Both the position numbers and the translations under genes were made by a program. A model generated the notes under the pieces. The model saw nothing but the letters and a program-made list of their open reading frames with translations. It did not search any database and was not told the origin of the DNA. DNA of 20,054 nucleotides from Spyradocola sp050942925 (GTDB lineage Bacteria; Bacillota; Clostridia; Christensenellales; UBA1750): assembly GCA_050942925.1 (NCBI GenBank), contig JBMNOF010000031.1, forward strand, positions 1 through 20,054, given 5' to 3'. Numbering within the stretch: position 1 is the stretch's first letter; every line of letters begins with the position of its first letter. Below are positions 14,734 through 20,054 of the stretch, piece after piece.

Positions 14734-14759
14734 ATGCCCACGCTGGACAGCATGGGCAT
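14734..14759. repeat. 12-bp hairpin between tRNA-Gly and tRNA-Cys
   Basis: The minus strand reads ATGCCCATGCTG-TC-CAGCGTGGGCAT. It is a complete stem with one U-G pair, in the only long spacer of the tRNA operon. No T run follows, so a terminator is unlikely. It may guide RNA processing. Confidence 0.6.
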
Positions 14760-14770
14760 GACAAGTTTTG

Positions 14771-14845
14771 TGGAGCGGTAGACGGGATTCGGACCCGCGA
14801 CATCCACCTTGGCAAGGTGGCACTCTACCACTGAGCTACTACCGC
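14771..14845 (-). tRNA. tRNA-Gly (GCC)
   Basis: 75 nt including encoded CCA. The acceptor stem is GCGGTAG with CTACCGC, the discriminator is U, and the anticodon loop TTGCCAA gives GCC. The T-arm has GGGTCCGAATCCC. Confidence 0.96.
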
Positions 14846-14850
14846 AAAAC

Positions 14851-14926
14851 TGGTGCCTAGGGGCGGAGTTGAACCACCGACACGCAGATTTTCAGTCTGC
14901 TGCTCTACCAGCTGAGCTACCCAGGC
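14851..14926 (-). tRNA. tRNA-Phe (GAA)
   Basis: 76 nt including encoded CCA. The acceptor stem is GCCTGGG with CCTAGGC (one G-U pair), the discriminator is A, and the anticodon loop CTGAAAA gives GAA. Confidence 0.96.
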
Positions 14927-14931
14927 ATAAT

Positions 14932-15008
14932 TGGCGACGCGGAAGGGGTTCGAACCCTCGACCTCCAGCGTGACAGGCTGGCATTCTAACCAACTGAACT
15001 ACCGCGCC
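14932..15008 (-). tRNA. tRNA-Asp (GTC)
   Basis: 77 nt including encoded CCA. The acceptor stem is GGCGCGG with CCGCGTC (one G-U pair), the discriminator is G, and the anticodon loop CTGTCAC gives GTC. The T-arm has GGGTTCGAACCC. Confidence 0.96.
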
Positions 15009-15015
15009 ATTCCTT

Positions 15016-15091
15016 TGGTGGGAACAACAGGGCTCGAACCTGTGACCCCTTGCTTGTAAGGCAAGTGCTCTCCCAGCTGAGCTATGCTCCC
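15016..15091 (-). tRNA. tRNA-Val (TAC)
   Basis: 76 nt including encoded CCA. The acceptor stem is GGGAGCA with TGTTCCC (one G-U pair), the discriminator is A, and the anticodon loop CTTACAA gives TAC. First gene of the five-tRNA operon, about 60 bases downstream of its promoter. Confidence 0.96.
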
Positions 15092-15151
15092 CTGTGACGC
15101 CTCGTCCCGCTTTCGCGCTTTCGCTTCCCGCATCTCTCGGCGACATGGACT

Positions 15152-15180
15152 ATTATACGCAAACAGGAGGTTTTTGTCAA
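15152..15180 (-). promoter_or_regulatory. Perfect-consensus promoter of the tRNA operon
   Basis: On the minus strand, TTGACA (15175-15180) and TATAAT (15152-15157) are exactly 17 bases apart, with no mismatch to consensus. Immediately upstream (15182-15198) the minus strand is an A-rich tract that looks like an UP element, as expected for a stable-RNA promoter. Confidence 0.93.
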
Positions 15181-15278
15181 CACTTTTTTTCTTTTTTGGG
15201 CGTTCTTTTTCCCTCTCTTCTTCGCGCGCAGAAAATCGCCGGATTTCTCGGGTTTTTTGCGCCTGCCGCGGCAAGCGA

Positions 15279-15319
15279 AAGCCCCCGCTTTGCCCGTGCG
15301 GGGGGCAAAGCGGGGGCTT
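15279..15319 (-). terminator. Hairpin terminator of the S41 protease gene
   Basis: AGCCCCCGCTTTGCCC and GGGCAAAGCGGGGGCT form a perfect 16-bp stem around a 7-base loop, 22 bases after the protease stop codon. Only a short TTT follows on the minus strand, so termination rests mainly on the stem. The remaining gap up to the tRNA promoter (15181-15278) holds nothing else I can name. Confidence 0.8.
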
Positions 15320-15340
15320 ATTTTCCAAACGACCTAGGGA

Positions 15341-16576
15341 TCAGGCCGCCTCCTCCGCCGCAATCTGCGCGCGCAGCTCGGCCATGCCCTCGATGTACTG
15401 GACGTCGTTCTCCTCCGTGCGCAGGAGGGGATTGGCGCGCAGCTCCTCCGGCTGCTCGACGACGATGTCGGGCGTGAGGCCCTCGCCGTTCCAGTTGCGG
15501 CCGAGGGGCGAATAGGCGCGCACGGTGGTCAGGTGCAGGCCGGAGCCATCCGCGGCGACGGTATAGGTGCTCTGGCCGATGGCCTTGCCAAAGGTGGTGG
15601 TGCCCATGACGGTGGCGACCTGGTAGTCCTGCAGGGCGGCGATGAGCACCTCCGAGGCGCTGGCGGTGTTCTCATCGCAGAGCACGACCAGGGGCAGGCC
15701 GACCATGTAGGCGTTGGATGTGTACTCCTGGCGGTTGCCGTCGTGGTCCTCGGTGTAGAAGATGATGCCCTCGGGCAGGAGCAGGTCGGCGATGGGCTGC
15801 AGGATGTTATCCGCGCCGCCGCCGTTGCCGCGCAGGTCGAGGAGAATGCCCTTCATGTCGTTGTCCTGGCCGTACTGGATGGCCTCCTCAAAGGCGGTGT
15901 CGGCGTTGGTGGAGAAGGCGGAGAGCGTGATGTGGAGGATGCCGTCCTCCGTCAGCTCGTACTCGACGTCCACGACCTCGACCTCGCGGCGCTCCATGGT
16001 GAAGTCGAGCTGCTCCTCGCCGCGCTGGACCGTCATGGTCAGCTCCTGGCCGGGCTCGCCGCGCACGAGGTTGGTCACGGCTGCGGTGTCCATGCCGGTG
16101 ATGTCCTGGCCGTCGACGCCGATGAGACGGTCGCCGACCTGCAGGCCGGACTCGCTCGCGGGGCTATCGGGGTAGATGCGGGTGAGGATCATGGCGCCGT
16201 CCTCGGGGTCGGTGGTGAAGGTGGCGCCGATGCCCACGTAGCGGCCGGAGTCGCTCTCCTGCAGGGCGGCCATGTCCTCGGGCGTGAGGTAGTAGGAATA
16301 GGGATCGCCCAGGAGGGCGACCATGCCATAGGCCGCGTTCTCGATCAGCGTATCCGCGCTGACGTCGTCGACGTAGCCGTTTTCGATGAGGGTCATGAGG
16401 TTGGTGAGCTTGGCGTACCGCTGCAGCGTGGCGTATTCCTCCTGCGAGATGACGACGGTTTCGCCCTGGTCCAGGCGCACGGCCGAGGAGATCAGGAGCG
16501 TGGCGCCAGAGGCGATCAGGCCCGTGGCCAAGACCAGCACCAGCGTATAGATCAGGATGGGGAGTACCTTTTTCAT
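15341..16576 (-). CDS. S41 family C-terminal processing peptidase (CtpA-like)
   Basis: Membrane-anchored serine protease with a Ser-Lys dyad, working outside the cytoplasmic membrane on exported protein tails. Its 411 residues have an N-terminal transmembrane anchor (4-31), a helical segment with GYVDDVS (67-73), a PDZ domain (about 113-185, including GDRLIGVDGQ) and an S41 catalytic domain (about 210-370). Catalytic residues by spacing to CtpB are S306 in ENTASASE, K331 in TFGKAIGQ, and Q335 four residues on. The ATG at 16576 is preceded by GGAGG at 10 bases; an upstream in-frame start would add a non-signal extension. It lies downstream of the CdaR-like gene, but a terminator and an overlapping promoter separate them. 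Confidence 0.92.
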   Translation of the reverse strand: MKKVLPILIYTLVLVLATGLIASGATLLISSAVRLDQGETVVISQEEYATLQRYAKLTNLMTLIENGYVDDVSADTLIENAAYGMVALLGDPYSYYLTPEDMAALQESDSGRYVGIGATFTTDPEDGAMILTRIYPDSPASESGLQVGDRLIGVDGQDITGMDTAAVTNLVRGEPGQELTMTVQRGEEQLDFTMERREVEVVDVEYELTEDGILHITLSAFSTNADTAFEEAIQYGQDNDMKGILLDLRGNGGGADNILQPIADLLLPEGIIFYTEDHDGNRQEYTSNAYMVGLPLVVLCDENTASASEVLIAALQDYQVATVMGTTTFGKAIGQSTYTVAADGSGLHLTTVRAYSPLGRNWNGEGLTPDIVVEQPEELRANPLLRTEENDVQYIEGMAELRAQIAAEEAA

Positions 16577-16622
16577 TCTCGTCTGTCCTCCGGGATGTGG
16601 TAGAGTCTTTGCGCGGGGGGCG

Positions 16623-16672
16623 CAAAAAAAGAATAGGGGGAGCGCCGCGCTCGGGCGGCTGCTCCTCCTATT
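16623..16672 (-). terminator. Intrinsic terminator after the CdaR-like gene
   Basis: AATAGGAGGAGC and GCTCCCCCTATT (one mismatch), with an inner GCCGC/GCGGC stem, are followed by TTTTTTT on the minus strand. It overlaps the protease promoter. Confidence 0.85.
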
Positions 16673-16698
16673 GTAAACCCTTGCCTTCGTTTTGTCCA
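16670..16698 (-). promoter_or_regulatory. Promoter of the S41 protease gene, overlapping the terminator
   Basis: On the minus strand, TGGACA (16693-16698) and TACAAT (16670-16675) are 17 bases apart, each matching 5 of 6 consensus positions. The expected transcription start falls inside the 5' arm of the preceding terminator. Confidence 0.6.
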
Positions 16699-16732
16699 TG
16701 GAATCCGCGCGGGATTTTGCGCAAACCGCCGG

Positions 16733-17800
16733 TCAAATCGCGGCCTTCTGGCCCTCGCCCACGTGGCCGAGCATGCGCAGCATCTTGAAGGTGATGGCGT
16801 CGTCAAAGGCGCGCAGGTCGAGGCCCGTGGCCTTCTGGACCTTGTCCAGGCGGTAGACGAGCGTGTTGCGGTGGATGTAGAGCTGCCGCGCGGCCTCGGA
16901 GACGTTCAGGTGGCACTCGAAGAACTTGTCGATGGTCTGGATCATCTCCTCGTTGAAGACGCGGGCGTTCTTCTTGTTGAAGAGCATTTCGTAGTAGCGG
17001 CGCGCGGTATCCGGCGGGATCTCGCACATGAACCGCTCGATCAGCAGCGCGCGGTAGCTATAGACCTTGCCGCCGGGGCGGAAGGCGCGGCCGATCTCCA
17101 GCGCGCGGCGCGCCTCGACGAGGGAGCGGCCCATGCCGCCCAGGCTCGTCTGCACCTCGCCGATGCCGGCCAGGAGCTTGGAGCCCGTCTCCTCCTCCAC
17201 CGTCTCCATCACGGCCATCACCAGCTCGTGCAGCTCGTCGTAGTGCGTGCTCTCCATGGCGCGAAGGAGCACCGTGCTGTTGCGGCCGGTGCGCACGATG
17301 AGGTCGTTTGCAGAGCTGGAAAAGACCTCGCGCAGCGTTGCGGCGACGTCCTTGGCGTCGCCCTCGCTCTGGAAGAGCACGGCGCAGCGCTGGCGGTCCA
17401 TCTCCAGCCCATGCTCCAGGGCCAGGGTCTCCAGCTCCGTGCCGTCCAGGCCGTCCAGCAGCACGCGGCGCAGGACCTCGTCGCGGTCCATGTCGCGGTC
17501 GATGGACCGGGCGAGCGTGGTCAGCAGCGCGCCGGCCAGCTGCAGGATCTCCTGCCCGCCCGCCAGGTACAGCGGCAGGCCCACGACCATGCCCTTCAGG
17601 TTTTGCAGCCGGAGAAAGCGCATGGAGCCAAAGACCGCCATGTCCTCCTCCCAGGGCAGGTTGGGGATCTCCTCCTCGCGGATCTCCCGCTCGGTCGCGG
17701 GGAAGATCTGCTCGCCCGCGGCGGTGTAGACGGTCACGGGCAGGTTTACGCCGGACAGCGCCCGGTCGATCTGCTCAAAAAAGCGCTTGTCAATGCGCAT
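16733..17800 (-). CDS. CdaR/PucR-type transcriptional regulator
   Basis: DNA-binding regulator of the PucR/CdaR type, 355 residues. Such proteins sense small molecules, in CdaR sugar diacids, and usually activate catabolic genes. The C-terminal HTH_30 domain is clear at about 300-345: FFECHLNVSEAARQLYIHRNTLVYRLDKVQKATGLDLR. The N-terminal part reads DKRFFEQIDRALSGVNLPVTVYTAAGEQIFPATERE and resembles a sensor domain; a central GGDEF-like region (around LLAGIGEVQTSLGGMGRSLVEARRALEIG) is typical of CdaR proteins. The ATG at 17800 has AAAGGAGG 5 bases upstream. It sits downstream of the UgpC/MsmK ATPase gene behind a terminator. I see no clear promoter of its own, so partial readthrough from the ATPase gene may drive it. 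Confidence 0.86.
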   Translation of the reverse strand: MRIDKRFFEQIDRALSGVNLPVTVYTAAGEQIFPATEREIREEEIPNLPWEEDMAVFGSMRFLRLQNLKGMVVGLPLYLAGGQEILQLAGALLTTLARSIDRDMDRDEVLRRVLLDGLDGTELETLALEHGLEMDRQRCAVLFQSEGDAKDVAATLREVFSSSANDLIVRTGRNSTVLLRAMESTHYDELHELVMAVMETVEEETGSKLLAGIGEVQTSLGGMGRSLVEARRALEIGRAFRPGGKVYSYRALLIERFMCEIPPDTARRYYEMLFNKKNARVFNEEMIQTIDKFFECHLNVSEAARQLYIHRNTLVYRLDKVQKATGLDLRAFDDAITFKMLRMLGHVGEGQKAAI

Positions 17801-17822
17801 GGGTGCCTCCTTTCCCCCGGAC

Positions 17823-17862
17823 AAGAAAAAGAAGTCGCCATGACAGGTCCTGCCATGGCGAC
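17823..17862 (-). terminator. Intrinsic terminator after the ATPase gene
   Basis: GTCGCCATGGCAGG and CCTGTCATGGCGAC form a 14-bp stem with one G-U pair, followed by TTCTTTTTC on the minus strand. It begins 22 bases after the ATPase stop and lies just upstream of the CdaR-like gene. Confidence 0.85.
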
Positions 17863-17883
17863 GGATGTTTTTGGACGTTGGGC

Positions 17884-19005
17884 TTATCTGTTCAGGATCG
17901 TAGCCTCGGTATCCACGTCGAAGAAGTGCAGGCGGTTGGCATCCAGCGCGATCTTGATCTTGTCGCCGGCACGAGAGGTGGAACGGGCGTCGACGCGGGC
18001 GATGAAGTTGATGCCGGTGTCGACGGTCTTGAGGTAGAGGTAGGTCTCGGAGCCCATCAGCTCGACGACTTCGACGTCCGCATCGATGACGGAGTCGGGA
18101 GAGTTCTGGATGAACATCTCTTCGTCGTGCAGGTTCTCGGGACGGATGCCCATCTTAACGGTCTTGCCGACGTAAGAGGGATCGGTCAGCTTCTTGATCT
18201 TGCCTTCCGGAACCTTGACGGCGTTCTGGCCAAAGATGGCGAACACGTCGTTGCCGCGGCGCTCGAGCTTGACGTCGAAGAAGTTCATCTGCGGAGAGCC
18301 GATGAATCCGGCGACGAACAGGTTGTTCGGGTAGTCGAACACGTTCTGCGGGGTATCGACCTGCTGGATGAAGCCATCCTTCATGACGACGATGCGGGTG
18401 CCCATGGTCAGGGCCTCGGTCTGGTCGTGCGTAACGTAGATGAAGGTGGTCTGCAGGCGATGGTGCAGCTTGGTGATCTCCGTGCGCATCTGCACGCGGA
18501 GCTTCGCATCCAGGTTGGACAGAGGTTCGTCCATCAGGAAGACCTTCGGCTCACGGACGATGGCGCGGCCCAGAGCAACGCGCTGGCGCTGACCACCGGA
18601 AAGAGCCTTCGGCTTACGGGTGAGCAGGTGCTCGATGTCCAGGATCTTGGCCGCTTCCTTGACGCGGCGGTCGATCTCGGCCTTGGGGGTCTTGCGCAGC
18701 TTCAGACCGAAGGCCATGTTGTCATAAATGGTCATGTGCGGGTACAGAGCGTAGTTCTGGAAAACCATCGCGATGTCGCGATCCTTGGGGGCAACATCGT
18801 TGACCAGCTTATCGCCGATGTAGAGCTCGCCATCGGAGATCTCTTCCAGACCGGCGACCATGCGCAGGGTGGTAGACTTACCGCAGCCGGAAGGTCCGAC
18901 CAGAACGATAAACTCCTTGTCTTCGATGTCCAGCGTGAAGTCAGAAACTGCGGTGACTCCGCCGGCATAGATCTTATAAATGTGCTGCAAGGATAGGCTT
19001 GCCAT
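17884..19005 (-). CDS. ugpC: Sugar ABC transporter ATPase, UgpC/MsmK type
   Basis: Cytoplasmic ATPase subunit of carbohydrate-uptake ABC transporters (CUT1), 373 residues. The nucleotide-binding domain has Walker A GPSGCGKST (37-45), Q83 of the Q-loop (VFQNYALYPHM), signature LSGGQRQR (135-142), Walker B VFLMDE (155-160), D-loop SNLD and H193 (THDQ). A C-terminal OB/regulatory domain (about 235-373) is typical of MalK/MsmK/UgpC. There are no permease or binding-protein genes beside it, so it is an orphan ATPase that probably serves several sugar importers, as MsmK does in streptococci. AGGAGG precedes the ATG by 9 bases. It is a single-gene unit with a strong -10 and a terminator. The symbol is a family label; the transported sugar is unknown. 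Confidence 0.93.
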   Translation of the reverse strand: MASLSLQHIYKIYAGGVTAVSDFTLDIEDKEFIVLVGPSGCGKSTTLRMVAGLEEISDGELYIGDKLVNDVAPKDRDIAMVFQNYALYPHMTIYDNMAFGLKLRKTPKAEIDRRVKEAAKILDIEHLLTRKPKALSGGQRQRVALGRAIVREPKVFLMDEPLSNLDAKLRVQMRTEITKLHHRLQTTFIYVTHDQTEALTMGTRIVVMKDGFIQQVDTPQNVFDYPNNLFVAGFIGSPQMNFFDVKLERRGNDVFAIFGQNAVKVPEGKIKKLTDPSYVGKTVKMGIRPENLHDEEMFIQNSPDSVIDADVEVVELMGSETYLYLKTVDTGINFIARVDARSTSRAGDKIKIALDANRLHFFDVDTEATILNR

Positions 19006-19064
19006 GGTGAACTACCTCCTAATTTTTTCTGCCTTTTCGGTTCGGCTTCCGTTCTACTGAAACC

Positions 19065-19117
19065 ATTATATATGTTATGATTAAATTAATCTACTGCTTT
19101 TTTGCACAAAATTGCAC
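19065..19117 (-). promoter_or_regulatory. Promoter and candidate control sites of the ATPase gene
   Basis: On the minus strand, consensus TATAAT (19065-19070) lies 60 bases upstream of the start, but the -35 position (TAGATT) is poor. It is overlapped by the dyad GATTAA-A-TTAATC (19079-19091). Just above are two direct copies of GTGCAA exactly 10 bases apart (19102-19107 and 19112-19117). A weak -35 with repeats upstream suggests an activator-dependent promoter. Confidence 0.6.
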
Positions 19118-19141
19118 GATCTTTTTTTTGCATGCCCCACG

Positions 19142-19160
19142 GAGAATTTCACGAATTCTC
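19142..19160. repeat. Short dyad in the permease-ATPase gap
   Basis: GAGAATT-N5-AATTCTC forms a 7-bp stem, downstream of the permease stop and upstream of the ATPase promoter. No T run follows, so it is not a convincing terminator and may be a binding site. Otherwise the gap 19118-19199 holds nothing I can name. Confidence 0.45.
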
Positions 19161-19199
19161 ACGATGTGGAACAGTTCTTTCTCTTTTGTTACACCTTTG

Positions 19200-20054
19200 T
19201 TACATCTGGCGCATCGCGACCACGGGCGAGACGGCCGCGGCGCGCATGGCGGGGTATACGCCGCACACCGCGCCCACAAGGCACGAAAACGCGACCGCGC
19301 ACAGCGTGACCCACGCCACGGGGTGCGCCGCGATCCCGATGACGGCCTGGCCCAGGTTCGTCAGCACGATCCCCAGCCCCAGGCCGCCCAGCGCGCCGAG
19401 CGTGCCATAGAGCGCGGCCTCGCAGACGAATTGCAGGAAGATCTCCCCGTCGCGGGCACCCAGGGCCTTGCGGATGCCGATCTCGCTGCGGCGCTCGCGC
19501 ACGCCCGTGAGCAGCACGTTCATCACGCCGACGCCGCCTGTGACCATGCAGATGAGGCCGACGACGGCCAGCACGGTCGAGACGATGCGCAGAATCCGCT
19601 CCGCAGACTCGATCTGATCGGCCATGGAGGAGATGGTGAAGTCGTCGCCCGTTGCGTGGACGGGGCGCAGGGCGGCCTTGGCCTCGGCGGCGGCGGTGGT
19701 GACGGACTTCTCCCCCACCCGCACGAGGATCTCGCTCATGCCCTCGTCCCCGGTGGCCAGCGCATAGGCGGCAAGGGGCAGATAGACCTTGGGCTTGCCC
19801 TCGGCGACGACGTACTCCGAGCTGCTGGTCAAGAGGACCCCCACGACGGTGTAGCGGTTCGTGCCGACGGCGATCTTTTCGCCGACGCAGTCCACGCCCC
19901 CGAAGAGCTCCTCGGCGACGGTGTCCTCGATCACGGCGGAGCGCAGGACGTTCTCCTCGTCCTCGTCGCACAGGAAGCGCCCGGCGGCCAGCGTCAGGTT
20001 CTCGATCTGGGCGTAGTCGGCGGTGGTGGCCACCACCGCGCAGACGAGGGAGTG
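19200..20054 (-). CDS. MacB/FtsX-type ABC transporter permease, C-terminal part (cut by window edge)
   Basis: C-terminal 284 residues of an ABC transporter permease of the MacB/FtsX/LolE type. The frame is open to the right edge, so the N-terminal part and start are outside the window. A MacB-like extracellular core domain comes first (ENLTLAAGRFLCDEDE, VIEDTVAEELFGG, GEKIAVGTNRYTVVGVL). Three membrane helices follow (about IVSTVLAVVGLICMVTGGVGVMNVLL, ALYGTLGALGGLGLGIVL, VAWVTLCAVAFSCLVGAVCGVYPA). Hallmark motifs are GVRERRSEIGIRKALGA and the C-terminal YPAMRAAAVSPVVAMR. Such permeases pair with an ATPase and export peptides or drugs, or act as mechanotransmitters. The partner ATPase is expected beyond the right edge; the sugar ATPase nearby is of another class. 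Confidence 0.9.
   Translation of the reverse strand, partial: HSLVCAVVATTADYAQIENLTLAAGRFLCDEDEENVLRSAVIEDTVAEELFGGVDCVGEKIAVGTNRYTVVGVLLTSSSEYVVAEGKPKVYLPLAAYALATGDEGMSEILVRVGEKSVTTAAAEAKAALRPVHATGDDFTISSMADQIESAERILRIVSTVLAVVGLICMVTGGVGVMNVLLTGVRERRSEIGIRKALGARDGEIFLQFVCEAALYGTLGALGGLGLGIVLTNLGQAVIGIAAHPVAWVTLCAVAFSCLVGAVCGVYPAMRAAAVSPVVAMRQM

Noticed and set aside
14651..15091. tRNA cluster as a possible integration site for a mobile element
   Set aside because: No integrase, no direct repeat of a tRNA 3' end and no change in gene character next to it; the operon is intact with its own promoter and terminator.
15231..15250. Small AAATC-GCCG-GATTT dyad between the protease terminator and the tRNA promoter
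   Set aside because: Only 5-bp arms, no T run and no promoter relation; not distinguishable from chance.
15533..18996. Plus-strand open frames opposite the protease, regulator and ATPase genes
   Set aside because: Antisense shadows of clearly assigned minus-strand genes.
19185..19204. Tandem TTTGTTACA copies at the permease stop codon
   Set aside because: Only two short copies, partly coding, with no other support; likely chance.

Overview
The window is dense, GC-rich bacterial chromosome with consensus -35/-10 promoters and strong Shine-Dalgarno sites. The gene content is a DUF421/DUF4363 pair, a CdaR-like regulator, a stand-alone MsmK/UgpC-type sugar ATPase, corrinoid-type UroD methyltransferases, a cellobiose-2-epimerase-like AGE protein and a Val-Asp-Phe-Gly-Cys tRNA operon. 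Together these suggest a high-GC member of the Clostridia (Bacillota), plausibly a gut anaerobe. This is inferred from gene content; there is no rRNA here to prove it. No prophage, transposase, integrase or CRISPR array was seen.

Layout. (1) 1-2640: a MATE efflux pump (minus, cut by the left edge) diverges from a DUF421-DUF4363 membrane pair (plus), followed by an HD phosphohydrolase with its own promoter and terminator. (2) 2662-8630: a minus-strand carbohydrate block in three transcription units. These are two SDR oxidoreductases, an enolase-superfamily sugar-acid dehydratase-like protein, and an AGE epimerase followed by a lipoprotein alpha/beta hydrolase. (3) 8723-11962: a compact minus-strand operon of a CCA-type HD protein, the CCA-adding enzyme and a UroD-family methyltransferase. 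(4) 12118-13482: a plus-strand transglutaminase-fold protein with divergent promoters facing the HD operon. (5) 13566-14483: an SPL-family radical SAM protein. (6) 14651-15091: five tRNA genes behind a perfect-consensus promoter. (7) 15341-19005: an S41 (CtpA-like) protease, a CdaR/PucR-type regulator and a UgpC/MsmK ATPase, all minus. (8) 19200-20054: the C-terminal part of a MacB/FtsX-type permease, cut by the right edge.

How it fits together: SDR oxidation, enolase-type dehydration and aldose/ketose epimerisation are steps expected in uptake and breakdown of an unusual sugar or sugar acid. The nearby sugar ATPase and sugar-diacid-type regulator fit that picture, but the substrate cannot be read from sequence. 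The least ordinary points are the HD domain encoded apart from the CCA enzyme, an SDR with a degraded nucleotide-binding motif, an enolase-family protein with a large insertion, a promoter overlapping a terminator ahead of the protease, and several uncatalogued dyads around promoters. I found no clear new defence or mobile system.
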